Below, in pieces: positions 42,770 to 51,518 of a stretch of 64,000 nucleotides of DNA. This DNA is from Kutzneria chonburiensis (lineage in GTDB: Bacteria > Actinomycetota > Actinomycetes > Mycobacteriales > Pseudonocardiaceae): positions 5,022,001 to 5,086,000 of the forward strand of contig NZ_CP097263.1 of assembly GCF_028622115.1 (NCBI RefSeq), written 5' to 3'. Position 1 is the first letter of the stretch, and each line of letters begins with the position of its first letter. Below the pieces are notes generated by a model, which was not told the DNA's origin, did no database searches, and saw only the letters and a list, made by a program, of their open reading frames with translations. The position numbers were made by a program, and so were the translations under genes.

Positions 42770-44449
42770 ATGGCTTCGCCGTCAAACGTCGCTTCGTCAC
42801 CGGGTGGATCCGGGCATTTCAAGAGAACCGTCGGCTTCTACGGCCTGATGTTCATCTCGCTCGGCTCGATCATCGGATCGGGCTGGCTGCTGGGCGCGCT
42901 CAACGCCGCCAAGGTCGCCGGCCCGGCCTCACTCATCTCGTGGGTGTTGGCAGCAGCGATGTTGGCAGTGCTGGCCCTGATCCACGCGGAGCTGGGCGCG
43001 GCCTACCCGGTCGCCGGCGGCACCGCCCGGTTCCCGCTGTTCGCCTTCGGCGGTTTTGCCGGCTTCATCGCCGGCTGGTCGGCGTGGTTGCAGGCAGTGG
43101 CGATCGCCCCGATCGAGGTCGAGGCCGCTCTTCAGTACTCGGACAGCATTCCGTGGGTGAAAGACCATCTCGCCCTGTTGCACGTCGGCGGCGATCTGGA
43201 TGGCACCCTCAGCACGAGCGGGTTCATCTGGGCCACCGTGCTGATGATCATTTTCACCGTGGTCAACATCGTCGGCGTCAAGCTGCTGTCCGAGAGCAAC
43301 ACGGTTGCCGTGCTGTGGAAGACCGCCGTCCCGCTGCTCACCGTGTTCGTGCTGCTGCCGCTGAGCTTCCACGGCTCCAACTTCACCGCCGGCGGCGGTT
43401 TCATGCCGTTCGGCCTGCACGGCGTTTTCGCCGCGCTGCCGGTGGGCGTGGTGTTCGCCTTGCAGGGCTTCGAGCAGTGCATCCAGTTGGCCGCCGAGGC
43501 CGCGAACCCCAAGCGTGACCTGTCCCGCGCGGTGCTCGTGGCCATGGGAATCGGCGCGCTGGTCTACATCCTGCTCGAGGTCGCCTTCGTCGGCAGCCTC
43601 GACCCGTCCGCGCTGGTACACGGCTGGTCCAACCCGATGGACAAGGGCGCCTTCGGCCCGTACGCGGCACTGGCCATCGCGGCCGGCGCCAGCTGGCTGG
43701 CCTGGGTGCTCTACATCGACGCGGTGATCTCACCGGCCGGCACCGGTCTCATCTACGTCGGCACCTCGGCCCGGCTGACCTACGCACTGGGCCGTGACAA
43801 GCAGATTCCGGGCGTGTTCGGCAAGCTGAGCATTCGCGGTGTGCCGGTGTGGTCGATCGTGCTCGCGTTCGTCATCGGCGAGGCGTCGTTCGCGCCGTTC
43901 CCCAGCTGGCAGAAGCTCGTCGGCATCGTCACCTCGGCCACCGCCGTGATGTACGCCTTCGCCCCGGTGTCGCTGACCGCGCTGCGCAAGCGCGATCCGG
44001 ACCGCCCCCGGCCGTACCAGACGCCGATGCCGGCGGTGCTCGCGCCGCTGGGCTTCGTCTGTGCCAACCTGATCATCTACTGGAGCGGCTGGGACACCAT
44101 CTACAAGATCGCCGGCGCGATCGCCATCGGCCTGGTCATCTTCTTCGTCACCAGGGCCTTCCAGCCGGCCGAGCAGCGCCGTCCGCTGCACCTGAAGTCC
44201 GCGCAGTGGGTCATCCCCTGGATCGTCGGGCTCGGCGTGCTCGGTTGGCTGGGCCGCTACAGCAGCGACGGCGGCCCCGATCCGAGCAACATCCTGCCGG
44301 ACGGCATCGACGTGCTGGCAATCGTGGCGTTCAGCCTGGTGATCTTCTACTGGGCGGTGAACTGCGCGCTCAGCAGCGAGAAGGTCGCCGACGCGGTCAA
44401 GCAGGAGGAAGAAGAGCTCCAGCAGCAGCCGGAGATCACCACGGCCTGA
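42770..44449 (+). CDS. APC-superfamily amino acid permease
   Basis: A 559-residue transporter with about 12-14 membrane segments: GFYGLMFISLGSIIGSGWLLG (substrate-binding helix 1), ELGAAYPVAGGTARFPLFAFGGFAGFIAGW, FALQGFEQCIQLAAEAANPKRD and ARLTYALGRDKQIPGVFGKL. It imports amino acids or related solutes. The 171-base region before it holds the direct repeat and no gene. A strong terminator follows. Confidence 0.92.
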   Translation: MASPSNVASSPGGSGHFKRTVGFYGLMFISLGSIIGSGWLLGALNAAKVAGPASLISWVLAAAMLAVLALIHAELGAAYPVAGGTARFPLFAFGGFAGFIAGWSAWLQAVAIAPIEVEAALQYSDSIPWVKDHLALLHVGGDLDGTLSTSGFIWATVLMIIFTVVNIVGVKLLSESNTVAVLWKTAVPLLTVFVLLPLSFHGSNFTAGGGFMPFGLHGVFAALPVGVVFALQGFEQCIQLAAEAANPKRDLSRAVLVAMGIGALVYILLEVAFVGSLDPSALVHGWSNPMDKGAFGPYAALAIAAGASWLAWVLYIDAVISPAGTGLIYVGTSARLTYALGRDKQIPGVFGKLSIRGVPVWSIVLAFVIGEASFAPFPSWQKLVGIVTSATAVMYAFAPVSLTALRKRDPDRPRPYQTPMPAVLAPLGFVCANLIIYWSGWDTIYKIAGAIAIGLVIFFVTRAFQPAEQRRPLHLKSAQWVIPWIVGLGVLGWLGRYSSDGGPDPSNILPDGIDVLAIVAFSLVIFYWAVNCALSSEKVADAVKQEEEELQQQPEITTA

Positions 44450-44463
44450 AACCCCTGTCACGA

Positions 44464-44495
44464 CAACGGCCCCGGACCTGCGTCCGGGGCCGTTG
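44464..44495. terminator. bidirectional terminator after permease and LuxR genes
   Basis: CAACGGCCCCGGAC (44464-44477) and GTCCGGGGCCGTTG (44482-44495) form a perfect 14-bp stem with a 4-base loop, 15 bases after the permease stop and 5 bases after the convergent LuxR stop. Confidence 0.92.
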
Positions 44496-44499
44496 CCCT

Positions 44500-45147
44500 T
44501 CAGTCGGCGCGGTGGGCGATGCCCTCCTCGATGGCCAGCCGGGTCAGCTCGGGTCGCCGCCGCCGGCCGGTCTTGTCCCTGATCCGGTCCAAATAGGACC
44601 GTACCGTTCGGACGGTGATGTTCATCGCCTCGGCGATGTCCTGGTCCCGTTCGCCGGCGGCCAACAGCGAGAGCACCTGCCGCTCCCGGTCGGAGAGCAC
44701 GAGTTTGGGCCCGCTGTGCCGTTCCCGGGACGAGTTGAGCACGAACGAGGCCAGCGTCGGCGACACGTAGCTGTTGCCGATGGCGATTTCCCTTACCGCA
44801 CGCAGGATTTCGTCGCCGTCGGAATCCTTGGACAGGTAGCCGCGCGCCCCGGCGGCAATAGCGCCCAGCACCTCGGCCTGCCCGGCGTGGGCCGACACCA
44901 CGAGCACTTTGTGGCCCATACCGACGACTTCCAGCACGGCCGCCGCGTCCTGCACGCCCCGTAGCTTCAGGTCCAGCACCACGACGCTGTCCCGTCGCTG
45001 CCGGCCGGCGGCGAAGCGGCCCACCGAGTCGGCGACCACGCCCAGCTCGATGTCCGGCGCGTCGGCCAGCACCCGGGCCACCGCGGCGCGGTAGAGCGGA
45101 TGATCCTCGATCACACCGACGACGATCGGCTCCTGGTCGGCCCCCAT
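44500..45147 (-). CDS. NarL/LuxR-family response regulator, downstream of eccB
   Basis: A 215-residue response regulator. The receiver has GVIEDHPLYRAAV, phosphoacceptor D in VVVLDLKLRG, and GYLSKDSDGDEIL with the conserved Lys. The LuxR HTH reads LSDRERQVLSLLAAGERDQDIAEAMNITVRTVRSYLDRIRDKTG (in parts). No histidine kinase is adjacent. It lies 15 bases after eccB on the same strand, so it is probably co-transcribed and may control the secretion genes. Confidence 0.9.
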   Translation of the reverse strand: MGADQEPIVVGVIEDHPLYRAAVARVLADAPDIELGVVADSVGRFAAGRQRRDSVVVLDLKLRGVQDAAAVLEVVGMGHKVLVVSAHAGQAEVLGAIAAGARGYLSKDSDGDEILRAVREIAIGNSYVSPTLASFVLNSSRERHSGPKLVLSDRERQVLSLLAAGERDQDIAEAMNITVRTVRSYLDRIRDKTGRRRRPELTRLAIEEGIAHRAD

Positions 45148-45162
45148 CAGTACCCCATCCCC

Positions 45163-46530
45163 TCAGTTCACCGGTGCCGGCTTCGTTGCCGCGCCCCGGT
45201 CCAGCGCCGCGCCCTTGGGCAGCAGCGCGAGCAGGCTGGTGTCCACGGTCGGCGCCTGGACATTGCCGTAGCCCAGCGCCTTCACGGCATCGGCGTCCGC
45301 CACCGGATACTTGCTGCCGGTGTCCGTGATCAGGTACACGGCGTTCGACCGGTCCTTCACCAGAGCACCCGATCCCGGTGGCACGTAGACGTTCTGGCCG
45401 CCGCGGGCGTCGGTCCGGTCGACGGCGATCGGGTGCGCGTCGGCCGGCAGCGGCACGTCCCGACTGACCGTGACCTTGGACCCGTTGGCACACAACGTGA
45501 TCGTCGCCGGAACAGTGGCGACCACGGACGGGATCCTGACCGGATAGCCGCCGGCGTTCTCGTCCACGGCGGAGGATTCGGCCCGTGGCGCGGAGTTCAC
45601 GTCGGCCGTGGACACCTGGACGGTACGGGTCCCGGTGTTGGCCGGGTTGCCCGCGATCAGCTTGGCCTCGGTCTGCGTCACGGCTTGCACGGAATCCTTG
45701 CGCACCAGGTAGAAACCGCCATTGTCGGCTTGCAGGACCTGCCCGACCTTCGTACCGTTGCCACCGATGCTCGGCCCCGCGCCGCCGCTACCGTCCACTT
45801 TGACCAGACCGAGTCCCTGCCCCGCCGACACGGTGTCCAGCCAGGCATCGGCGACCGGAATGAACGGCATGCCGTCGTAGCCAAGGGCGGTGATCGCCGC
45901 CGCATTGGGCAGCGCGTAGCGGCGGCCGGCGCTGATCAGGTAGCGGTCGCCGGAATGCGCTTGCACGAGCAGGCCCTGGCCGTTCGGCTGCGGCGTGCCG
46001 CCGTTGACCGGGCCGAGAATCACCGTCGACACCGCCTCCACGCCGGCCGGTCGGTCCGCCGACGCACTCGTGCAGGTCGTGAACGCGCCGCCCAGCAAGC
46101 GATCCGCCGCCGGCAGCGAGTCCGGCGCTCCGGGGATGCCATAGGCCGGGCCGCGAGACACGCTCGCCAGCGTCGCCGCCGGCACCGTCACCGTCTTGTC
46201 CCCGTTGCCGCCGGCCAGCAGCCGGGCCGAGGCGAAGTTCAGCACCGGGTGCAGCAGCTTGTCCTGGCCCAGCACGAAACGTGCGCCCGTCTCCTGTTCG
46301 ACGATGACCTGGCCACCCTGCCGCCAATCGGCGTCACCGGTCGGGTTGATCACCCCGAGCACGCCGAACACCGCCGTGACCAGCAGCGCCGCACCGGCCC
46401 CGATCGCCACGCCCAGCACCAGGCGGCGGCTCGGCGAGACCGGGTGGTTCGCGTCGGCCGCCACCAGCGCCGACACCAGCCTGCGCCGCAGGAACTGGTA
46501 GGCCTGGATCTGGTCCCGCTGCGTCCACAC
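45163..46530 (-). CDS. eccB: type VII secretion core protein EccB
   Basis: A 455-residue protein. The start WTQRDQIQAYQFLRRRLVSALV is the EccB hallmark, followed by one membrane helix (LVLGVAIGAGAALLVTAVFGVL) and a repeated extracytosolic domain (NPTGDADWRQGGQVIVEQETGARFV in part; FVLGQDKLLHPVLNFASARLL). EccB is part of the ESX membrane complex with EccC, EccD and EccE. GTG at 46530 is chosen over 46566 because family members begin at this point. It is divergent from eccE with mirror-image -10 like boxes between them. Confidence 0.92.
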   Translation of the reverse strand: MWTQRDQIQAYQFLRRRLVSALVAADANHPVSPSRRLVLGVAIGAGAALLVTAVFGVLGVINPTGDADWRQGGQVIVEQETGARFVLGQDKLLHPVLNFASARLLAGGNGDKTVTVPAATLASVSRGPAYGIPGAPDSLPAADRLLGGAFTTCTSASADRPAGVEAVSTVILGPVNGGTPQPNGQGLLVQAHSGDRYLISAGRRYALPNAAAITALGYDGMPFIPVADAWLDTVSAGQGLGLVKVDGSGGAGPSIGGNGTKVGQVLQADNGGFYLVRKDSVQAVTQTEAKLIAGNPANTGTRTVQVSTADVNSAPRAESSAVDENAGGYPVRIPSVVATVPATITLCANGSKVTVSRDVPLPADAHPIAVDRTDARGGQNVYVPPGSGALVKDRSNAVYLITDTGSKYPVADADAVKALGYGNVQAPTVDTSLLALLPKGAALDRGAATKPAPVN

Positions 46531-46604
46531 CACGTGCCCCCAAGCCCGTGCCCCCTGTAAAAACACCTTGCCCGGTAAGAAATCCCTCTGTACGGGGCGA
46601 CCCG

Positions 46605-46618
46605 AGCATACCTATGCT
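46605..46618. promoter_or_regulatory. AGCATA-CC-TATGCT palindrome: mirror-image -10-like boxes of eccB and eccE
   Basis: TATGCT occurs on both strands in a 14-bp palindrome at the centre of the eccB/eccE intergenic region. Each TATGCT is 75-78 bases before its gene start and resembles a -10 box. No clear -35 boxes are seen, so an operator role is also possible. Confidence 0.5.
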
Positions 46619-46695
46619 GCCTGCGGCGCCCGGGACAAGTTCGGGGATTTTCGGGCAGCTTTGCCGGAAACGAGGGCAAGGAGCGTCGCAGCCTC

Positions 46696-47774
46696 ATGAC
46701 GTTGGCAGACACGAGCACGCGGCACCGGTCACGGTGGCTGCGTCCGGTGACCGCGGGCCAGATCGCCGTGTGGCAGATCGCCGTGCTGGCTGTGCTGTTG
46801 ACCGTGAATCCGTTCGGCGTGACCGGAATCGCCGTAGCCGCGGCCGCCGTCCTGGTGGTGGTCGCCACTTCTGTGCGGCGCGGCGGGCTTTGCCTGTACC
46901 AGTGGTTCGGTGTTCGGCTCACGTATCTCCGTCGGGCCAAGCCTTCCCCGTCGGCCGACCCCATCGAGGCCGTCCTGCCCGGCATTCGATTCGTTCGACA
47001 CGTCGACCGCGCCGGCAATCGTGTCGGGCTGGCCTCCATCGGCGCCGACCGCGTCGCCGTCGTCCGCCTGCCGTCCGGCGTTCGCCCCGAGTTCGACGTG
47101 CTCGTGACCGCTCTTCGCGATGCCCAGCAGCGCAGCGACATTCCTCTCGCCGGCGCTCAGCTCGTCGTGTGGGCCGTTCCCGGGCCCACATCCGTCGAGC
47201 CCATGCGCATCCATTGGCTCGCCTTGCGGTATCGGCCTTCCGTCGCCCCCGGCGCCGCCCTCGCTCGCGGCGGCGGCTCCACCGGCTCCGACCGCGCCGC
47301 CGCGTCCGCCGCCCTTGGTCTGGTCGGACGCCTCGCCGAGGCCGGCCAGGCCGCCGCTGTGTTGGACGAGCCCGAGCTCCGTCAGGACCTCCTCGTCGCC
47401 CTCGGCGCCGACCCCCGTGCCTTCGCCGGCAGCACCCCCGGCGCCCGCCCCGTCGTCACCGTCGCCGAGTCCTGGCGCTCGTGGTCCATCGGCCGCCTCA
47501 CCCAGGCCTCTTTCTCCCCGGTCCCCGCGTCGCCACCGAGATCCTCGGCTCGATGATTCCCGGCACCGAGTTCACGTGCACGTCTTTGCTGCTCCGGCGC
47601 ACCCCTCGCGGCACCACCGAGAGCTCCGTGTCCCTGCGCCTCGGCTACCTGGCCAAACACGCCCAGCAGCGCCCCGAGGCCATGGTCAGGCGCCTCGCCG
47701 CCGACCTCTACCCCACCACCGGCCGGCAATCCGCTGGCCTGCACCGGTCGCTCCCGTTAGCCTTTCCTGACTAA
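46696..47774 (+). CDS. eccE: type VII secretion protein EccE, one-base frame break near the 3' end
   Basis: Reading begins MTLADTSTRHRSRW with two membrane helices (GQIAVWQIAVLAVLLTVN and IAVAAAAVLVVVATS), then RRGGLCLYQWFGVRLTYLRR and the EccE-type domain up to WSIGRLTQASF (about 47510). The frame then stops early at 47556, while the next frame continues with LPGPRVATEILGSMIPGTEF, LLLRRTPRGTTESSVSLRL and LRLGYLAKHAQQRPEAMVRRL to a stop at 47774, the usual EccE tail. One extra T or C in TTTCTCCCC (about 47511-47519) restores a 359-residue protein. EccE is a membrane subunit of the ESX complex. Confidence 0.8.
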
Positions 47775-47782
47775 GGGGGCAC

Positions 47783-48709
47783 ATGGCTGAGCCGTACGCG
47801 CACGGAATGCTGGATGTCGGGGACGGCAACCAGATGTACTGGGAGATCTGCGGCAATCCGGACGGCAAACCGCTGGTGCTGCTGCACGGCGGTCCCGGCC
47901 AGGGCTGCATGCCGGGCATGCGGGACACCTACGACCTGGAGCGCTACCGCGTCGTGCTGTACGACCAGCGTGGCTGCGGGCGTAGCACGCCCAGCGCGGC
48001 GGATCCGTCGACCGACATGTCGGTCAACACCACTGCCCACCTGATCGCCGATCTGGAACTGCTGCGCGAGTACCTCGGCATCGACCGCTGGCTGGTCCGC
48101 GGCGCCTCGTGGGGGTGCACGCTGGCGCTGGCCTACGCGCAGCGGTACCCGCACCGGGTATCGGCGATCGTGCTGTCCGCGATCATGACCTGCCGCCGTG
48201 AGGAGATCGAATGGCTCTACGGCGGCGCGTCCCGATTCTTTCCGGAGGAGTACGAGCGGTTCGCGGGCGGTGAACCCGACGTCGATCATCTGCTGGCCGA
48301 CTACGCCCGGCGGTTGGCCAGCCCGGACCGCGAAGTGCAGGCCCAGGCGGCGATGGCCTGGGGGCGCTGGGAAGACGTCACGCTGTCGCTGGAGCCCAAC
48401 GCCAGGCCCGGCGCGTTCAGCGGCCCGGTCGACGACGATCTGCTGGCCATCACGCGGATCTGCGCACACTACTTCGCCAACAACGCCTGGCTCGACGACG
48501 GCGAACTGATCCGCAACGCGGGCACACTGGCCGGCATTCCCGGCGCGCTGACGCACGGTCGGCTGGACCTGAGCTGCCCGGTGACGACGGCCTACGAGCT
48601 GGCCGCCGCCTGGCCCGGCGCGGACCTGTTCATCTGCGACCAGTCCGGGCACCGGGGCAGCCCGGCCAAGGGCGACTTCCTGCGCGCCGCCGTGGCCCGG
48701 CTGGCCTAG
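47783..48709 (+). CDS. pip: prolyl aminopeptidase (proline iminopeptidase)
   Basis: A 308-residue alpha/beta hydrolase of peptidase family S33. LVLLHGGPGQGCMPGM is the HGGPG oxyanion motif, DQRGCGRSTP is the family signature, S109 lies in GASWG, and D262 (HGRLDLSCP) and H290 (SGHRGS) complete the triad. It removes N-terminal proline from peptides in the cytosol. It starts 8 bases after eccE and is likely co-transcribed; a functional link to secretion is not evident. Its stop coincides with the edge of an IS element. Confidence 0.92.
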   Translation: MAEPYAHGMLDVGDGNQMYWEICGNPDGKPLVLLHGGPGQGCMPGMRDTYDLERYRVVLYDQRGCGRSTPSAADPSTDMSVNTTAHLIADLELLREYLGIDRWLVRGASWGCTLALAYAQRYPHRVSAIVLSAIMTCRREEIEWLYGGASRFFPEEYERFAGGEPDVDHLLADYARRLASPDREVQAQAAMAWGRWEDVTLSLEPNARPGAFSGPVDDDLLAITRICAHYFANNAWLDDGELIRNAGTLAGIPGALTHGRLDLSCPVTTAYELAAAWPGADLFICDQSGHRGSPAKGDFLRAAVARLA

Positions 48710-49698
48710 ATGTTCTGACCCGTGAGGTTGGGAACGCGGCTGGCTGGGGGTAGGCCCTTGAGCGCGGTGTGGCCGCGGTGGTGATTGTAGGTGTGTAGCC
48801 ACTGCGGCAGGGCCTGGCGGCGTTCGGTCTCGGACCGGTAGGGGCGGGCGTAGGCCCATTCGTCGAGCAGGGTGCGGTTGAACCGTTCCACTTTGCCGTT
48901 GGTCTGGGGCCGGTAGGGGCGGGTGCGTTTGTGGGTGATGTCTGCGGCGGCCAGGGTGTCGCGCCAGAGTCGTGAGCGGTAGCAGGACCCGTTGTCAGTG
49001 AGTACCCGTTTGACGGTGATTCCGTTGGTGTGGAAGAAGGTCTGCGCCCTCTGCCAGAACGCGGCGGCGGTTTCCTTGGTCTCGTCGGGCAGGATCTCGG
49101 TGTAGGCCAGACGGGAGTGATCATCGATCGCGTTGTGCAGGAATCCGTAGCCCAGCAAGGGGTTGCGGTAGGCGCTGCGGGTCGCGGTGGCGGTGCGTTG
49201 GCTGTTGCGGCCGCCGATCTGACGGCCGTGCACCCGGTGACCGCCGCCGTCGGGGATGTTGCCCAGCTTTTTGATGTCGACGTGGATCAGGTCGCCGGGA
49301 GCGTCGCGTTCGTAGCGGCGGATGGGTTGCGCGGTGGCGCGGTCCAGATGCGTCAGGCGAGCCAGGCCGTAGCGACGCAGCACCCGGTGCACCGTAGCCG
49401 GGTTCAGGCCGAGCAGGTAGGCGATGCGGGCCGGTCCCCAGCGGCGTAGTACGCGGACCTTGATGATGCGGCGTTCGGTGCGGGTAGGGGTACGGCCAGG
49501 GCTGGTGCGAGGACGGGAGGACCGGTCGACCATGCCAGCGGCACCGAGTTGGCGGTAGCGCCGCGCCCAGCGTTGAGCGGTGCTGACCGAGACCTGGAAC
49601 CGGTCGGCCGCTGGTCGCAGTGGCCAACCGTCGTCCACGACGCAGCGGGCCAGCCGCAGCCTGCCCAGCTCGGTCAAGGGTGCGTTACGGTGGGGCAT
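48706..49698 (-). CDS. IS481-family transposase
   Basis: A 330-residue DDE transposase: N-terminal HTH (LARCVVDDGWPLRPAADRFQVSVSTAQRWARRYRQLG, in parts), then the catalytic D141 (LIHVDIKKLG), D235 (VLTDNGSCYRS) and E271 (GKVERFNRTLL), 35 residues after the second Asp. All catalytic residues are present, so it could be active. Start ATG 49698. Its stop codon overlaps the pip stop by 4 bases and may lie in flanking rather than IS sequence. Confidence 0.93.
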   Translation of the reverse strand: MPHRNAPLTELGRLRLARCVVDDGWPLRPAADRFQVSVSTAQRWARRYRQLGAAGMVDRSSRPRTSPGRTPTRTERRIIKVRVLRRWGPARIAYLLGLNPATVHRVLRRYGLARLTHLDRATAQPIRRYERDAPGDLIHVDIKKLGNIPDGGGHRVHGRQIGGRNSQRTATATRSAYRNPLLGYGFLHNAIDDHSRLAYTEILPDETKETAAAFWQRAQTFFHTNGITVKRVLTDNGSCYRSRLWRDTLAAADITHKRTRPYRPQTNGKVERFNRTLLDEWAYARPYRSETERRQALPQWLHTYNHHRGHTALKGLPPASRVPNLTGQNI

Positions 49699-49794
49699 GA
49701 GGGCCTCCGGGAGCTCGGTGTAGACGTCGCAATCCACACCGAACCTGGAGGCCTTCCCTCATTTCAAGATCATCGGTTCACGTGTCTGCCCGTT
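48711..49794. mobile_element. IS481-like insertion sequence inside the type VII locus (ends approximate)
   Basis: The element carries the IS481 transposase. Possible ends are TGTTCTGACCCGTGA on the left and, reverse-complemented, CGGGCAGACACGTGA on the right, which share CxGACxCGTGA. I see no clear target-site duplication, so the borders are tentative. It separates eccE-pip from eccD. Confidence 0.65.
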
Positions 49795-49817
49795 CGCAAC
49801 CTCCCAAGGCAGTACAC

Positions 49818-51179
49818 CTAGAGCACGCCGCGAACGACCTCGTAGACGTTCAACACGGCGCCGACCAGCGGCACGATGGCGATGAGACCGAGGAACTCGG
49901 CGATGTCCATCATCCGCGACCAGTACGGCGATCGCCGGCTACGGCGGACGCGGGTGGCGTGGGCGAGGCAGAGGATGGCGGCGATCACCAACACGCCGAC
50001 GGCGATGAGCGTGCCGTGCTGCCACGTGATGAGCCACGCACCGAGGCGGGCGAGCATGGCCAGGCCGGCGAGGAGCAGCACGAGGCGTTGGGCGGTGCCG
50101 GCGTAAGAACGGGACCGGAGCAGCCATACGACACCCAACACGCCGGAAAGGGCGGCGGGCCAAGGGGAATCCTCGCCCAGTAGAGCGAAGACACCGCCGA
50201 CGCCGGCGAGGGCGAAAGCGGCGAGCAGGCCGGTGAGGATGCGCTCGGCGTTGGCGGTCTGGTCCAGGACATCGGGCCCGAGGGTGGGTTCCTCCTCGGC
50301 CCGGAACGAGTCGATGTCGGCCGGCACGCGGGGCAGCGGCAGTTTTCCCAGGCGCAGAGCCAACATCGGGGCCAAAGCGGCCAAAGCGGTGACGGTGGCG
50401 GTCAATACGGCGGCCGGACCGGCAACGCCGACACCGGCCAGCAGGACGATGGCCGACGTGATGGTCCCGGCCGCGGCGGCCACGGCCAGTCCGCCGAACC
50501 ACGGCAGGCGATCCGACAGCAAAACGGCCGCCAGAACACCGTATCCGGTCAAAGCGGCCAAGCCGGCCGCCAACGACGCGACGCCCAAGGACACCGCGAA
50601 AGGCGGCACGGCAGTCAATCCGGCCAACAAAGCGGCACCCACACCAGCGGCGGCACACGCGACGCCGGAGCCGGAATCGCCGTAGGCACGGGTCAAAGCG
50701 CCGCCGCTGAACAGCAGGACCAGGGCATACCCGCCACAGGCGGCGGGAGCGTACCAGGTGCCGGACAGGCCGGCGGCCAACAAGACGGCAGCGCCGAGCA
50801 ACGCGACAACGGCCGCCAGCTGGGCCGATCGCCGGGCGATCTGCCCGGCCCACGCGCCGGTCTTGGTGCCGGCGACGCTGGCGATGGCGTCGACGACGTC
50901 GTCGAACAGCAGCGGCACGACCTGCCGTTCACGCGGGCTGAGGTGCAGCACTTCCCCGTCACGGAGTCCGATCGCGGCGACGGTGACGCCTGGCGGGAAA
51001 GGAGAATCGCCGAGCCGGGACAGCACCCAGCCCGGATTGTCCGGCGACGCCTGGCCTTCGGCCCCGGACAGGCGCACCAGCTGCGGCACCAGCTCGGCGA
51101 GCGTGCTCTGCACCGGCAGCGCGACGTCCACACGCGCCCGGGGAGTGACCACGGTGATCCGGCGCGTCGTGGAGATCAT
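49818..51179 (-). CDS. eccD: type VII secretion channel protein EccD
   Basis: A 453-residue protein with an N-terminal ubiquitin-like domain (RRITVVTPRARVDVALPVQSTLAELVPQLVRL in part; GLRDGEVLHLSPRE) followed by about 11 membrane helices. This is the EccD layout; it forms the membrane channel vestibule in ESX systems. Its ATG overlaps the YbaB-like gene stop (ATGA). It is last in a leftward operon and its stop lies about 24 bases from the IS edge. Confidence 0.93.
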   Translation of the reverse strand: MISTTRRITVVTPRARVDVALPVQSTLAELVPQLVRLSGAEGQASPDNPGWVLSRLGDSPFPPGVTVAAIGLRDGEVLHLSPRERQVVPLLFDDVVDAIASVAGTKTGAWAGQIARRSAQLAAVVALLGAAVLLAAGLSGTWYAPAACGGYALVLLFSGGALTRAYGDSGSGVACAAAGVGAALLAGLTAVPPFAVSLGVASLAAGLAALTGYGVLAAVLLSDRLPWFGGLAVAAAAGTITSAIVLLAGVGVAGPAAVLTATVTALAALAPMLALRLGKLPLPRVPADIDSFRAEEEPTLGPDVLDQTANAERILTGLLAAFALAGVGGVFALLGEDSPWPAALSGVLGVVWLLRSRSYAGTAQRLVLLLAGLAMLARLGAWLITWQHGTLIAVGVLVIAAILCLAHATRVRRSRRSPYWSRMMDIAEFLGLIAIVPLVGAVLNVYEVVRGVL

Positions 51180-51508
51180 GACGTGAACCGCTCCATCCGG
51201 CCGGCGGCCTCGATCACCGGCGCGAACCGGGCGCTGGTCGCCTCGGCCATCTTGCGCAGCCCGTCGTTGACCGCCTCCAGCACCATGTCCCCGAGGTCAC
51301 GCGCGTTGTAGCGACGCATCGCCTCCGGGTCGATGTCGATCGCGGTGAACTGCCCGCTGCCCCGCAGCGACACGGTCACCTCGTTGCCGCGCGAATACCC
51401 CTTGACCTCCATGGCCTCGACGCCACGCTGGATGCGCTGCACCTGCTCCTGCTGCTCCCGTACCTGATCGAGCAGGCCCTGCACGTCGACACCGGTCTCC
51501 AGATCCAT
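51176..51508 (-). CDS. YbaB/EbfC-like small protein in the ESX operon
   Basis: A 110-residue protein: LLDQVREQQEQVQRIQRGVEAMEVKGYSRGNEVTVSLRGSGQFTAIDIDPEAMRRYNARDLGDMVLEAVNDGLRK (described in parts) follows the YbaB/EbfC fold with an N-terminal helix and beta-meander. YbaB proteins bind DNA as dimers; the ESX-linked versions are common in actinobacteria but of unknown role. It overlaps eccD by 4 bases. Confidence 0.85.
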   Translation of the reverse strand: MDLETGVDVQGLLDQVREQQEQVQRIQRGVEAMEVKGYSRGNEVTVSLRGSGQFTAIDIDPEAMRRYNARDLGDMVLEAVNDGLRKMAEATSARFAPVIEAAGRMERFTS

Positions 51509-51518
51509 GATCCGCCTC

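Noticed and set aside
47505-47525. Programmed ribosomal frameshift in eccE
   Set aside because: No canonical X-XXY-YYZ slippery heptamer or downstream structure is evident, and other genes here show the same type of one-base break, which favours a sequence error.
48700-49830. Target-site duplication of the IS element based on CCTAGA at 48705 and ACCTAGAG near 49817
   Set aside because: Both arise from stop codons of neighbouring genes and do not border the best terminal-repeat candidates.
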